Of a stretch of DNA of 64,000 nt, positions 45,401 to 56,281 are shown in pieces. Numbering within the stretch: the stretch's first letter is position 1; the number at the start of each line of letters is the position of its first letter. Origin of the DNA: Asterias rubens. Its lineage: Eukaryota; Echinodermata; Asteroidea; Forcipulatida; Asteriidae. Position numbers and translations under genes: made by a program. The notes under the pieces are model-generated. The model did not search any database and was not told the origin of the DNA. It saw only the letters and a list, made by a program, of their open reading frames with translations. The DNA lies in contig NC_047065.1 of the NCBI RefSeq assembly GCF_902459465.1, positions 14,733,634-14,797,633 on the forward strand. Reading direction: 5' to 3'.

Positions 45401-48400
45401 ACCTTTCAAAAGAGCCCCTAGCCTCACAGTCAGAATCAATAAATGAAATAATTTGTTTAGTCTTAGTGAAAGGCATTCTTATACATTATTGTTAGCGATC
45501 GACACTACATCAGGGCTGGAATGTCATGGGTGTAAGGTGTGTCTTCGTTCATGGACGAGTGGTACAGTTCACTGGACCCAAGCTCTGGTCAGCAGTAGAG
45601 TGAAGGTTGCAAGCCCAGTCATGACACTTGTGCCATTGAGCAAAGTACTTAAACCATATTTGCCTCGTAAAAAATTGGGAAGGTAGTGCATTTTGCTGTA
45701 CCAGCCAGGATCCCAGTGGATGATACCCATGCCTACATCCTTACGGACTGTGAAGGGGATAACCCTGTTTCAGCCCCAGGAGTAGGTGGCAACTGCCCTG
45801 GGTAACAGTTGATTTGGGTTGATAGCCCTCAGTGTAGCGCTCACGTTGAAGTGGCTGTCTGACCTTGTGATGTATGGTAATATAATAATGACAAAAATTT
45901 AAAAAGACCAAGGAGACAGTTTTCTGAACATAGCCATCTCTTTAAGGGTGATTGGGAATAGTCAGGGGGTTAAAGGTTACCTGTGATTCTGTGTCTGTTT
46001 GACAGGTTGTTCCTTCACAAGGGGACCACATTGAATCAATTAACGAAAACAACCCTGGAGATCTGAAATAGAGAGACAAAACAGCATAGGGGTAATACAC
46101 TTTACTTCTTCAACATCAACATTGACATACATTGTTAGTTTTCTGGAAGAGCAAAGACTTTCCAGTCCTTATAATACCATACAAGCAACCTGTAAACATT
46201 TCATCGCAACTGATAATGTTTTTGAGAAACAGTGGCCCTCTTTGAACCCTTTTTGCTCCGGCTTCAGCAGTAACCTTGAAATTGTAGGCTTTGGTACAGA
46301 GCTTTAGACAAGTGGATATTCCTGAAGCTTGAGTCCAATAAAAGCCGTGGTTTGCAAAAGTAATGGCCAAAACAAATGGTTCATAAAGTTTTCTTGTTGG
46401 ATTTGCCAAATTGAAAAAAAAAACTGTTTGGGCAGTATTTTCCTGCAAAGGGCAGAAGGAAATATTACTCAGGACAACAGGAGATTTGGGGCAAGATAAG
46501 TGTTTTAAATAAAATAAAAAATTAAAAACAAAACATGCATGGATAATCTTGACTATGCATATAATGGGAACAAAAGAAGTAGTAGTATATGGTTTGACTT
46601 TTACTACATGCACAGACAAAGTTCTGGTACTTGTGTTTAAATATAAAAACTTTTCTTTAACTTAAGTTCAAATATATCTAGACCCGACCTTTGACCTCAC
46701 CTTGTTCTATTTACTCGTCTCATCACTTTGAGTCCAGAGAAGACGAACGTCTTCCTTTCTCCATGTCTCAAACACCGCCTCCATTCCTCTTCCTCATCCT
46801 CCTCCCCAGTGCCTGCTAGGGTCACCTGAAGCTCACAGAAGACCCCCTGGCTGTCCTGGATGAGTAGGGTCCACTGTGTGGAATGCTTGGCAGGCACCGC
46901 ATGGGAGTGACTTAAAAACTTCCTGTGTAAAGATAAAGATAAAGATAAAGATATTGACAATAGAGGGAGACTGCCAACATACATGTATTTAATAGATGGT
47001 AAATCATTTGCAGTACCCGCTGCTAAAACATAGGATTCGAACTGCCTCTAGCTACCGGGCAATCTCGGTGGTCTAGTTGGTAAGACACTGCTCTAGAATT
47101 GCAAGGGTCGTGGGTTCGAATCCCACCCAAGTAAAATGCCTGTGATTTTTTTCACAGGACTCGGGAAAGTACTGAGTATACAGTGCTACACACATAGGTG
47201 TATATGGGTAAAACCAAAAAAAAAAAAAAAATTAATTAAAACATACATGTACATGTACATAAACAGTGAAGTGTTGCGGCCGAGCGGTTAAGATCACCGA
47301 ATTCAAACTCTGGTGTTTCTGATCAGCAGAGTGTGGGTTCGAATCCCCAGCAGTGACACTTGTGTCCTTAAGCAAGACACTTGACCATTGCTTCGTCCTT
47401 CGGATGGGACGTAAAGCCGTTGGTCCCATGTGTTGTGTAACGCATGTAAAAAAAAACAGTGCACTTATCGAAAAGAGAAAGGGGTGCGCCCCGGTGTTCC
47501 TGGCTGTGGCTGCTTAATGCGCCGTAGCACCTTGTCAACCCTTATATGGTGGTAACTAATTGGGTCTCAAAATTCATTACTGCAACAACCTATCTTTCTG
47601 AAAGTTTGTACATACTCAGCGCCATGAGTACCTTGTTTGGTAATTACGTGCGCTATATAAGACTTCGATATTATTATTGAATTGGTAGAGTGCAGGGCAT
47701 GTTTTCGGAGGTCGCTGGTTCAAATCCCGTTTTAGTCAATTTGTCTTTGTTCAACCCCCAGATCATTAAAAATTTACCCAGTTTCCCTTGTGGTTTGTTA
47801 TTTGATATCTGATATGAAAAGTCACATCCCCTTAAGGTGATCCTCTGGCTGTTCCACAGGTTATATCATAAACTTGGGTGTTATCTCTGGCTAAACAGCA
47901 GTTACAGGTTGTATGGCTTTTTACTGGCACCTCAAACAAAGATATTGACGATATAGGAAAGGGGCCTCAGCATATTATGCTCTCATTCCTCTCTTAGTGA
48001 ATAGTGAATTCCTAGTTATTTATTTATTATTTGCTTTAAAATTATATTTTCTTGGTACAGTTTCATGGGCTCTTGATTTTGTTACATTTCTATGTACTAT
48101 TCAATTCTCACAATTGTTTTTTCTTTCCAAAAAGAGTATGGAATTAACATACTGTTGAATTGAATTGAATTGAAATATTTTCTTTCTAACCTGCTTGCTA
48201 AGGTAGCCTCCGGGAGACATCTCCTGTGGTACACTCTGTGAAAAGTCGCCACCACACACATGCCTGCTGAGGAATACATACCGGTCTGTGCTATGCTGTC
48301 CAGGAAGGAATCGGATACTTGGCCTTTTGGGGCCTCTGTAGATTGTGGCAGTACTGACTGCAAAGTGGACTTGGTCGTTGTTTGGGCTGGAATCGGCCTT

Positions 48401-51400
48401 GGCTGGAAGAGTTGTAGTGGCCTCAGTTGCTATCAGAGATATAAGATGTTGACGAAAAATAGAGAATGACAGCAAGAAAAAAACTTAAACGGAAAGGTAT
48501 TATACAAAATCAGTAAGGAGAAAATCAGTGTTTATTTGGTTCTTTTGGAACTTTTTTTATCACAGCAGCGTAGATTTTTTCAGAGTTCTTAGTTCTGAAA
48601 AGAACTGTCCTGAAAATGATTGTTAAATTATAGTTTCAAAGCTTAGTGATTTATGAACAAATTTTTTCTGTAAACAATTTCCTAAACTTTCTGGGGCAAG
48701 TCAGTTGCAGAGTAAACTGCCAGGTGGGTTACTTCATCAATAGCTTAAGCGCAAGGCCTGGAACAGTAGGAAGACAGTCACATTTAGACCGTACAAGGCA
48801 AATGAAAAGATGCTTGGAAAATGAGTTTCGTTAAGATCCTTGTGTAAGAGAACTCTGCAGTTTATAACTGGCGTTTTTGTGTGGAGAACATTTGGAATCG
48901 TAATCTCCATGATTTACTCTGTTAAAAAGGAACGGAGTTTTCTTAGACCTGCAATACTTGAATTGGGCTGAGAAGATACATTTGAGGCTGTATGGCCTCA
49001 TTAAAACAAAACTACTTTTGGTCATTGCTGACTTGTTAAGTAGAATATGTTGAGACATACCTCTCCCAGTGAGGGACCACTCATCATGTTCGGGAACAAC
49101 GAGGCTTGATTCCCCGTTTGCTCGCCACCCTCTGTGCCATCCTCCACTGACTGACAGAAATAGGTGCAAAGAATCACAGGCTGCTTGTAGTCCGGTAGAG
49201 TCAACTTCTGCCTAAATGAAAAGAAAAAAATGGTGATCATGAGCTAACCGCTGATATCACAACGACTAAAGTCAGTATTGTCGTCTAGTTACTGAATCAC
49301 AATTTCTTGATTTGTGTAACTCATATTCCTAGACATTAAACCAATGTTTGTATGAGAGAGATTTGCTGTTGCCAGCTTGGTTTTTATATGCCCTTTCGAG
49401 AGCTTGCCGAGTTCCCTTGACAGGAAGATCATCTAAACAAACGAACAATATCTACAAGATGACGAAGGTTTGAAAGAAAATTTCTTTTAACTGGGTTATA
49501 ACTTTCAATAGATGCTAAGAGTTGACTTAAAGGAACACGTTACCTTGGATCGGACGAGTTGGTCTATAAAAACCGTTTATAACCGTTTGTTATAAAATGC
49601 ATATGGGTAGAAAGATGTAGTAAAAGTAGGATACAATGATCCACACAAACATGCCTCAAAATTGCACAGTTTTCCTTTTACATCGTCGACTAACACGGTT
49701 GGCCATTTATGGGGTGAAAAACAAAAAAATTGACTCCCATAACTGGCCGACCGTGTTAGTTCGCAAAGTAAATGGAAAACCACGCGATTTCGAGTCATAC
49801 TTGTGTGGATCATTATATTCTACTTTCAGAAGATCTTTCTAACCATATGCATTTTATAATAAATGGTTACAAACGGTTTTTATAGACCAACTCGACCGTT
49901 CTAAGGCAACGTGTTCCTTTAAAATTGACTTTAATTGAACTAAGACTATTGCAGCAAACGGAGCAGCGTACCAAACACAAAACCTGAAAAACGAACAACC
50001 CTCACAGCTCCCATCCCAAAACAAAAGAAATCTCATGACAGTGACCGGTTCAATTGTTTCCATACCATGGAGGATGAACTCTGACCCTTGACCCCAATCC
50101 AAGCTTCAACTGTCTCCCATTGGCTTGAGAAAACAGCACAAGCGTTTCCTCATTGACCTCGGAGGTCAAAGGTTGCATCTGGCATCGGGTGATGAACAAT
50201 CCCCTGACCTCCTCCAAAGATAGGACGAGAAGGTCAAGTGCAGGACTCTCTAAAAGATAAAAGACAATTAAGTGAGAGTTAAACTGTAACATTGGGAGAT
50301 TTTCCAGAGACTAGGTTAACAACTAGTCTCTAAAAAGCACTTTATCTTCGGGCGTCTCAAGGCAACTTGTTTAAGTTGTTGAATTATGAGACTCATTTCT
50401 AAAACACCTTAGACTACTCCTAGTATCACTAACTATACATAGAACACTCAATTGTATTTGTAATTCTGAACTTCAAAGCATTTATTGTGAGCTGAACACC
50501 ATTCCGTTTTACTGACATGTAAACTAAACACGAGCTTAACATGGCGGAGCCCAGTGCGGGCTACGTGACGTCACTTTAAAACAAATAGACTTGTGCAAGT
50601 ATTCACAAAATACATTACACTTCACAAAGTGCAGCGGTGCATTCAGCAACCACTGCCAGAAACTCGTCAAGTAGGGACTGAAAACCCAATCGATTTGAGC
50701 CAGGGTCGTAGAGGTCGAAGGCGAGGAAAGATGCCACTACTGGGTGCGTTCGATTAGCTTCCCTGTGTCAACCCCGCGGTGCTCACTCGGGTGAGCCCCT
50801 GACAAGAGCTAATCGAACAATCACTCACCATCTTGTTGTGACGTCACCTCGGGCCGGCCCCCCAAGTGACCTGTTCCGCAAGCAGGGCACTTGGGCTGAC
50901 CCGGGTGAGCCCCCTGGAGTGATGTCAAAGCTAGTTGAACATACCGCGGGCAGATCGGGGTTGACCCCGGAAGCTAATCGAATGCACCCACATTAACCTG
51001 ACAGGCTCCCACCCCACCCTCAAGCAAATGAAGATTGTGATCTTACGGTTTGTTGCTGCCGTGTCTATTGTTCGATGAGACCAGAACGCCATGGAGGATT
51101 TCTCCCTGTTCATCACTCTCTGTAAATCTTCAGCTAAACCGCCCCTGGAAAAATATTCACAAATCAATCTAAAAACTTAATTCTCAAAAATAATAAAAGG
51201 GCACATTGCCTTCAAATATCTCCAAATGTTGCTGTTGGGAATTACTCCTTAGCTTTTTCAAGAGTTGTTTCTATGCACAAAAACACATTCAGTGCATTGT
51301 CAATAGTGAGTAGCTTTTTAAAATACATAAATTTGCCAAACTTACTTGGTAAAGAGCACTGGAGAGACATTGACCCTATAAATCATTGTTAAAAATGACA

Positions 51401-54400
51401 CCCTTTAAAGTAGTTTTAGACTATTTGAAAACACACAATTCTATGCAACAAGGGTTTTTTTTTTCTTTCATTATTTTCCTGCAACTTCAATGACCAGGTT
51501 TCACAGGATTCACAGGTTTGTTATTTTAGAGATATGTTGGGATGCGCCAAGTGAGGATACTGATCATTGCCAATTAGTAAAAGTACACCCTGCCTTTAAA
51601 GCAAATTCATCAGTTTTGAAACAGTAGTTATTCAGAATACCTGACAAACTTTTTCTTTTTTTTCCCCGAATCCCCGCCTCCGCTAGGTCCCCCTGTAGCG
51701 CCCTCTTTGTCAGGGGTCCTCTCTGGTAGTTTGAGACGTTTAAGTAGTTCGGTTCCAGTTCTAGGACTCTCTTTGGAGGGGCTTTGGACCGGTGACGGTT
51801 GAGGGGTGGGGGAGTGGTCAGAGATGTGCAGAGAGCTGGATCCCTGTAGAAAGCAATCAGTGTATTATTGATACAGAACTATTGCAGTGAAGAAGTTGCT
51901 CAATAATGTATTTCATTGGTTCTACCCTTGGTTTTATTTAAAGGGTCTATGTAACTATTGTAGGACAAAAAAACACAATGTCCACAGATTTACACTAAAC
52001 TTACACAGTTTGAAGATAATGATAGTAGAAAGCTTCCCTGAAAATATTATGTGCTGAGGTGCTGTAATTTTTGGGAAATGAGTAAAACAATGTCATGAAG
52101 ACGAAAATTATTTTATTATTTTACAAACATATTTTCATGACATTGTTTCACTCATTTCTCAAAAACTACAGCACCTCAGTAAGTAATATTTGAAGGGAAG
52201 TTTTCCACTATCATTATCTTCAAACCCTGTAAGTTTAATGTAAATCTAGGGACATTTTGAAAAAGTACCCAAATCCTTTAATGGCAAGGCTCCCCACTAC
52301 AGGTATATATCTCTGAACTACTTCAAGTTTACACTATTTCAAGGGATCTTTGATCAAGTTCAAAGCTTCTCCTCATTGAACCCAAGTCTCGACACTCCTT
52401 CAGCTGCGCTACGCAACTGGAACTCTCTACCAGTTAATCTTAGATCTTGTCTTTTTACCACAAATCTCAAATCTCTTCTCAAAACTTATCTTATGTCACA
52501 GGTATTCAAGGACTAATTTTTTGAGTGATTTTTTTGACTGAGCACTTTTCATCATCTTACCTGTTGAGAACTCGATGCAAGGTTGAACTGATCTTCTGAC
52601 GGGGAATCATAATCAGATATGTGAATCTGTGAGGACTGAGTGGAAATAAACAATGAGAGATTACAAACTGATATTCATAAATACCTAGGGATAGGACAGC
52701 GTATTCTTGATTGGTTAAGTAGATCACACGGACATGTTTAAACGTGCACATACGTCTTGTGAGTGTGAATGCGGTATGAATTTTGACGTCACAAATTCGC
52801 AATGAATAATTCGCAATAGTTTAACTGTGTCCACCTCCTGCGAAACATTCGCTGTGAAAACAGCCATCACAATTCACTTCTCATTCCCATTCGCAGAAAG
52901 TATGAGCCAGGCTGTACCAAGGCTGTGTGCACAAATTGTGGAACCACACAGAAACTACACAATAAGTCTTCTTTCCTCACTTTCTTCTCCTCCAATGTGG
53001 GCTGGCCTTGTTCGGTCATCGAGGTCGTTTTACTCCCATCTCCCTGAGACACGCCCCGTTTACCTCCTCCCTCCTCAAGATCCTCCACTATATCAAGATC
53101 ATCCTCTTCTCCTGCAGCTAACTCAAGCCTCCCAAGTTTAGCTCCCTGATGAAACCTGGTCTTGCATCTTGCTTTCCGGATAGTTCGCTTCTTGTGCGAG
53201 GCCCTCTTGTGGTGTTCTGTACTAAGTGGCTCCTGCTGGAGGGGCTCAACATCTGACAGGCTCTCACTGCTGGAGCTCCAGTCAATGTCCAAAGAGGAAC
53301 CTTCTTGGGCTGCAAAACAAACATCAAAACCAAATGTGACAATAACAAAAAAATAACTACCAAACTGAGCTATCTAGCCCTCTGTTGGCGGTCTCCCTTT
53401 TAGTCATCTTTGTTCAGGGGGCCCGTGCCAGTCAGAAGCCATACAATCATTAGCTGTTGTGCAGCCAGGCATCACACCTATAAGTTCATGATACAACCTG
53501 GGAAGTGGCAGCCAGGGGATTGCCTTAAAGGCAGTGGACACTATTGGTAATTACTCAAAATAATTATTAGCATAAAACCTTAGTAACGAGTAATGGGGAG
53601 AGATTGATAGTATAAAACATTGTGAGAAACGGCTCCCTCTGAAGTGACGTAGTTTTCAAGAAAGAAGTAATTTTCCACAAACTTAATTTAAGAGACCTCA
53701 GATTAAGAATTTGAGGCCTCGAAATCAAGCATCTGAAAGCGCACAACTTTGTGTGACAAGGGTGTTTTTATTTTTATCATTATCTCGCAACTTCGAAGAC
53801 CAATTGAGCTCAAATTTTCACAGGTTTGCTATTTTATGCATATTATTTTGAGATACACCAAATGAGAAGACTGGTGTTTGACGACTATTACCAATAGTGT
53901 CCAGTGTATTTGAGGGGATACAACTTTTTTATATTTAATACCAATGTATAAACCACAAGTGAAAACTGGTGCAGTCCTAACCAGGTTTCGTTGAGCTGAG
54001 ACTGAACCTCTTGGCTCCTCTACTCTTCAACTGATGCAGCCCTCTTCTCTCCTCTTCCTCCTTTGTAATCACTCCATCAAAGCCCGACTGACAACGCTGC
54101 CACCCTTGCTCAGGGATAGCTTGCCCCATCATGTATCTTGTCCTTTTGCTAGACTTTGAAGCATCATCACTCCCTCTCTGAGGATTCTCAGTTGTAAACA
54201 ACTCAATGTCAAACTGGTCAGTTCTTTTCAAGGGGCGCTGAATCAAATAGAAATAACAAACATAAACTTGAAAATGTTAAACATTAACTTGCTAAATTAC
54301 ACTCACAAAATTTCACAAGTTCCAAACAAGACATTGGCATTCGAAACACGGACATCTTCAGATGTAGTTTTAAAAGTTGTGATGTGATGGGACCGAAGAA

Positions 54401-55788
54401 GGAAATAAGTATCAGATGTTTTTTTCTAAAAGCGGACAAAGTTTGAAATATCTGGCAAACCATAATATTAATAATAATAGATGAATGGGCAGCAATATGG
54501 AGTATTTGATGAGACCCAATGAGTTGAGATTGAGTATAAATTGTCAGCAGTGTGACTGTGAGTGTCAGTGTCACTGAGTGTCGATTGCCCACTAGACAAG
54601 TCTGCCTTTTTCATTTGTTATTATTAAGGGAATAAAGGGGTAGCGACAAGTTCTTTCACGGCCATTTAGAACTGGCAGGGCCAACTTATCGACAGCGTCC
54701 GCATTGCCGTAACAAAAAATATCTTGCACCAAGATTAGCGCAGAATATCCACTCACAACCCATTATAAACACTGTCATTATCAAAGGTTTAAACACCCCC
54801 ACGAGATGCGCTCTCCACCAATCAGAGGAACAGCCAAATTGTCTGAGGTATTTATGAATGTCATTTATTCCCAAAATATTCTTTTCCCTGGTTTGCTAAA
54901 TCGTTATTGAAGTCAGTCCGATTTGTACTTCTAGTGACAGTCCTTAGAACTATTGAGGTTCGTTCCGCAATATATAGATGGCTGTTTTTCCAAACAAGTT
55001 ATCAAATTTGGGGCCTTTTTAAAAGAAAGTTTATCAACAAGTTGCAGTGCGGTTTATTTTATCACACAAGCTGCCAGTGCTACACTAGGCTAGCGCATGT
55101 GATTTGTCCCCAGTCAGTGCTTGGAACTTTACAATACAATTCATGAGCAGACATGCTTTCTCAACATTCTGTCTACTACTACCTAGTACTACCAAGTTTT
55201 TGAAAAAAGTATCACTTCAGTTCGGACAGCAGACCAACAACTCGAACTTGCCCCTTTATTGTTAGAATCGTCCAAGTACGTCGAAAGACAACATGGCGGA
55301 TATTTCCGTTCATTACTAAATTTGGGGTAAAAAACACTTTTTTTTACACTTAAAAATACAATGTTTACAACAGTTTGAAAGTGATTTGGGTGCATATGAC
55401 TCTTGTGCATATATTTACAAGTTAAATTAAATTCAAATGTCCTGTTAAAGTGCATTTAAAAATTGTTGTCGTGAGTTGTCGTGAGGGGTCGTGAGTTGTC
55501 GGTACTTAGTGCGACCCGTTAATTAACCTCTTTTAATTTCCCGTTTGTGCCCGTGCTATCTTGCGCATACAATTTTTACAAGGAAACAAAGTTTGCGCCG
55601 TCACAAAATGACACAACGCGCATACCGCGCGAATTGAAAAAAGAAATGACAACTTCAAAGATTGCGCCCAACTTTATCCGTCAGCACGCAAGCAAGCGTA
55701 ACGTCATTCAACTCAACGTTAACTTATTTTTTTTAAATAAAAGAAATATAAAAAGGTTGTTATTCACCTTGTTAGTTGTGCGATTCAT
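39405..55788 (-). CDS. SPIDR: Scaffold protein involved in DNA repair, SPIDR (17 exons, complete)
   Basis: Exons: 55788-55768, 54237-53982, 53309-52981, 52635-52561, 51843-51641, 51144-51047, 50249-50066, 49211-49061, 48429-48191, 46922-46701, 46062-45981, 45138-44986, 44106-43749, 42203-42021, 40984-40894, 40297-40174, 39584-39405. They sum to 983 codons with consistent phases and GT-AG introns. Matches to vertebrate SPIDR: DIDWSSSSESLSD near 115, RGGLAEDLQRVMNREKSS at 295, RVHPPWQKLTLP and PVILCTYFCQ near 385-410, LLIQDSQGVF in exon 10, GLFSLIDSMW in exon 11, and AYSWPACDTCGNDRL in exon 15. A CxxC...CxxC pair (C868, C871, C888, C891) suggests a zinc-ribbon/OB module. The known role is to bridge BLM helicase and RAD51 in homologous recombination, in the nucleus. 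Exon 1 (7 codons) is the least certain part. The gene is head to head with EDC4. Confidence 0.95.
39852..40127 (-). repeat. SINE, family H
   Basis: On the minus strand it has ATGGCTGCTGATCAGTCTAG, GGGTTTGAATCCCAGTCGGG (B-box) and CCTTACGGACTGTGAAGAGG, matching 45520-45880. It lies in SPIDR intron 16. Confidence 0.75.
40401..40815 (+). mobile_element. CR1/L2-like LINE 3' fragment
   Basis: Two shifted frames read LHWLLLQQHIKFKVLLLAYK (40415 on) and then FGPKEWNTLPNHIKDANTIH before KKLLKCFLFKQVY and a stop, the C-terminus of a reverse transcriptase. It ends in (TGAT)n. It is broken by a frameshift and lies in SPIDR intron 15. Confidence 0.85.
41046..41520 (+). repeat. tRNA-derived SINE split by an AT-rich insert
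   Basis: GGACTAGATAGCTCAGTTAG and GGGTTCATATCCTGC, then TTTCCC, an insert at about 41172-41341 with ATATAAATAT runs, then the SINE resumes CCTTGTGGTTTATTATTTGA. A further head starts at 41527. It lies in SPIDR intron 14. Confidence 0.75.
42351..42871 (+). repeat. Family E palindromic element
   Basis: Same family as 20985-21525, opposite orientation. Inverted pair TTTTCAACTAGTGGTTTAAA and its complement. It lies in SPIDR intron 13. Confidence 0.85.
42899..43274. repeat. Family C MITE, full copy
   Basis: TTTAAAGGGTCTATGTACTT to AGTACCCAAATCCTTTAA, with the palindromic core CGTCTCAGTGATCACGAGACG. It lies in SPIDR intron 13. Confidence 0.9.
43565..43737. repeat. Family I palindromic repeat
   Basis: CGATTTCATAGAGCTGCTTA on the left mirrors TAAGCAGCCCTAAGAAATTG on the right. 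It ends just before SPIDR exon 13. Confidence 0.75.
45520..45880 (+). repeat. SINE, family H
   Basis: CCTTACGGACTGTGAAGGGG and CATTGAGCAAAGTACTTAAA phrases as in 39852-40127, opposite strand. It lies in SPIDR intron 11. Confidence 0.7.
47055..47235 (+). repeat. tRNA-derived SINE with poly(A) tail
   Basis: TCGGTGGTCTAGTTGGTAAG (A-box) and GTGGGTTCGAATCCCACC (B-box) with a cloverleaf-like head, then a GTACTGAGTATACAGTGCTA tail and about 15 A. Tail fragments occur at 10035 and 11915. I do not call it a tRNA gene. Confidence 0.8.
47271..47683 (+). repeat. tRNA-Leu-derived SINE
   Basis: GCGGCCGAGCGGTTAAGATC (A-box with the leucine D-arm) and GTGGGTTCGAATCCCC (B-box), then ACTTGTGTCCTTAAGCAAGA. 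It ends GCGCTATATAAGACTTCGAT with a TATT tail. It lies in SPIDR intron 9. Confidence 0.85.
47686..47975 (+). repeat. tRNA-derived SINE, same family as 15318 and 41046
   Basis: TTGGTAGAGTGCAGGGC, GCTGGTTCAAATCCCG, then TTTGTCTTTGTTCAACCCCC and a tail to AAACAAAGATATTGACGATA. It follows the Leu-type SINE directly. Confidence 0.8.
49527..49922. repeat. Family K long palindromic MITE
   Basis: TTAAAGGAACACGTTACCTT at the left, GGCAACGTGTTCCTTTAA at the right. Long imperfect arms continue (GTTGGTCTATAAAAACCG and complement; CTAACACGGTTGGCC and complement). 396 bp, in SPIDR intron 7. Confidence 0.9.
50741..50990. repeat. GC-rich MITE with 22-bp inverted ends
   Basis: TGGGTGCGTTCGATTAGCTT and AAGCTAATCGAATGCACCCA. 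Interior CGGGTGAGCCCC repeats. A fragment of the end also sits near 16270. It lies in SPIDR intron 6. Confidence 0.9.
51937..52281. repeat. Family C MITE, full copy
   Basis: TTTAAAGGGTCTATGTAACT to GTACCCAAATCCTTTAA. It lies in SPIDR intron 4. A decayed family A relative lies at about 51333-51602. Confidence 0.9.
52330..52545 (+). mobile_element. CR1/L2-like LINE 3' fragment
   Basis: The frame reads NWNSLPVNLRSCLFTTNLKS and then LLKTYLMSQVFKD and a stop, with a frameshift just upstream. It lies in SPIDR intron 4. Confidence 0.7.
53525..53911 (+). repeat. Family A MITE, full copy
   Basis: TTAAAGGCAGTGGACACTAT to ATAGTGTCCAGTGTATTTGA. It lies in SPIDR intron 2. Confidence 0.95.
54625..54872. 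repeat. Family F repeat
   Basis: GAATAAAGGGGTAGCGACAA ... CTCTCCACCAATCAGAGGAA ... GGTATTTATGAATGTCATTT. Related to 57160-57570 and 63105-63255. It lies in SPIDR intron 1. Confidence 0.75.
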
Positions 55789-56281
55789 GTTGGATACCTC
55801 ACACAGATTAAGTTCTGTATCAGTTATTACTTAGACCAAAAATTATTTTAAATCAAAACAAAACAACAGCTATTTTATGAATTTCAGCGAGTTTCTACTG
55901 CGACACACAGTGCATAAACAACTGACGACCATGGGCGCTGCCATCTTTGTTTCAATGAATTCTGGGAATTCCGGACTTTCCCTTTGCGATGTTGCAATAT
56001 CGAAAAAATTGTTTTTCTTACATTTTTAGATAATCAAACGAGAACATCAGAGCAAATTTGCACAAGGTGGGTATTTCATTGTAAAAAATTGTGTTATACT
56101 ACAATTTTTAAGGAAATTTTCAAATCGTCTTGGGTTTTCAATTCAAGTGCTTGCTTGTTGCTGGCTGTCATGCGCAGTATCATTTTTACACATGCTGGCT
56201 TCCTATGCGGTGGACGAAAAGTGGAGAGAGTTTTAGTTTCGGCGTAAATTTTGCTTAACATTTCCCCCAAATTAAGTATAC
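55789..56281. promoter_or_regulatory. Shared SPIDR/EDC4 promoter region
   Basis: About 490 bp between the two divergent start codons. GCTGCCATCTTTG at 55937-55949 (complement CAAAGATGGCAGC) resembles a YY1 site. GGGAATTCC (55964-55972) and GGACTTTCC (55973-55981) are adjacent NF-kB-like half matches. I found no TATA box. Confidence 0.6.

Noticed and set aside
47062-47134. tRNA-like cloverleaf with good A and B boxes
   Set aside because: It is followed by a repeated tail and poly(A), which marks a SINE head, not a free tRNA gene. The same holds for 15410-15477 and 47275-47360.
48191-48320. Shorter SPIDR exon 9 ending at the GTATGT near 48313
   Set aside because: It would end in phase 1 while exon 10 needs phase 2. 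The longer exon keeps frame and matches human SPIDR after that point.
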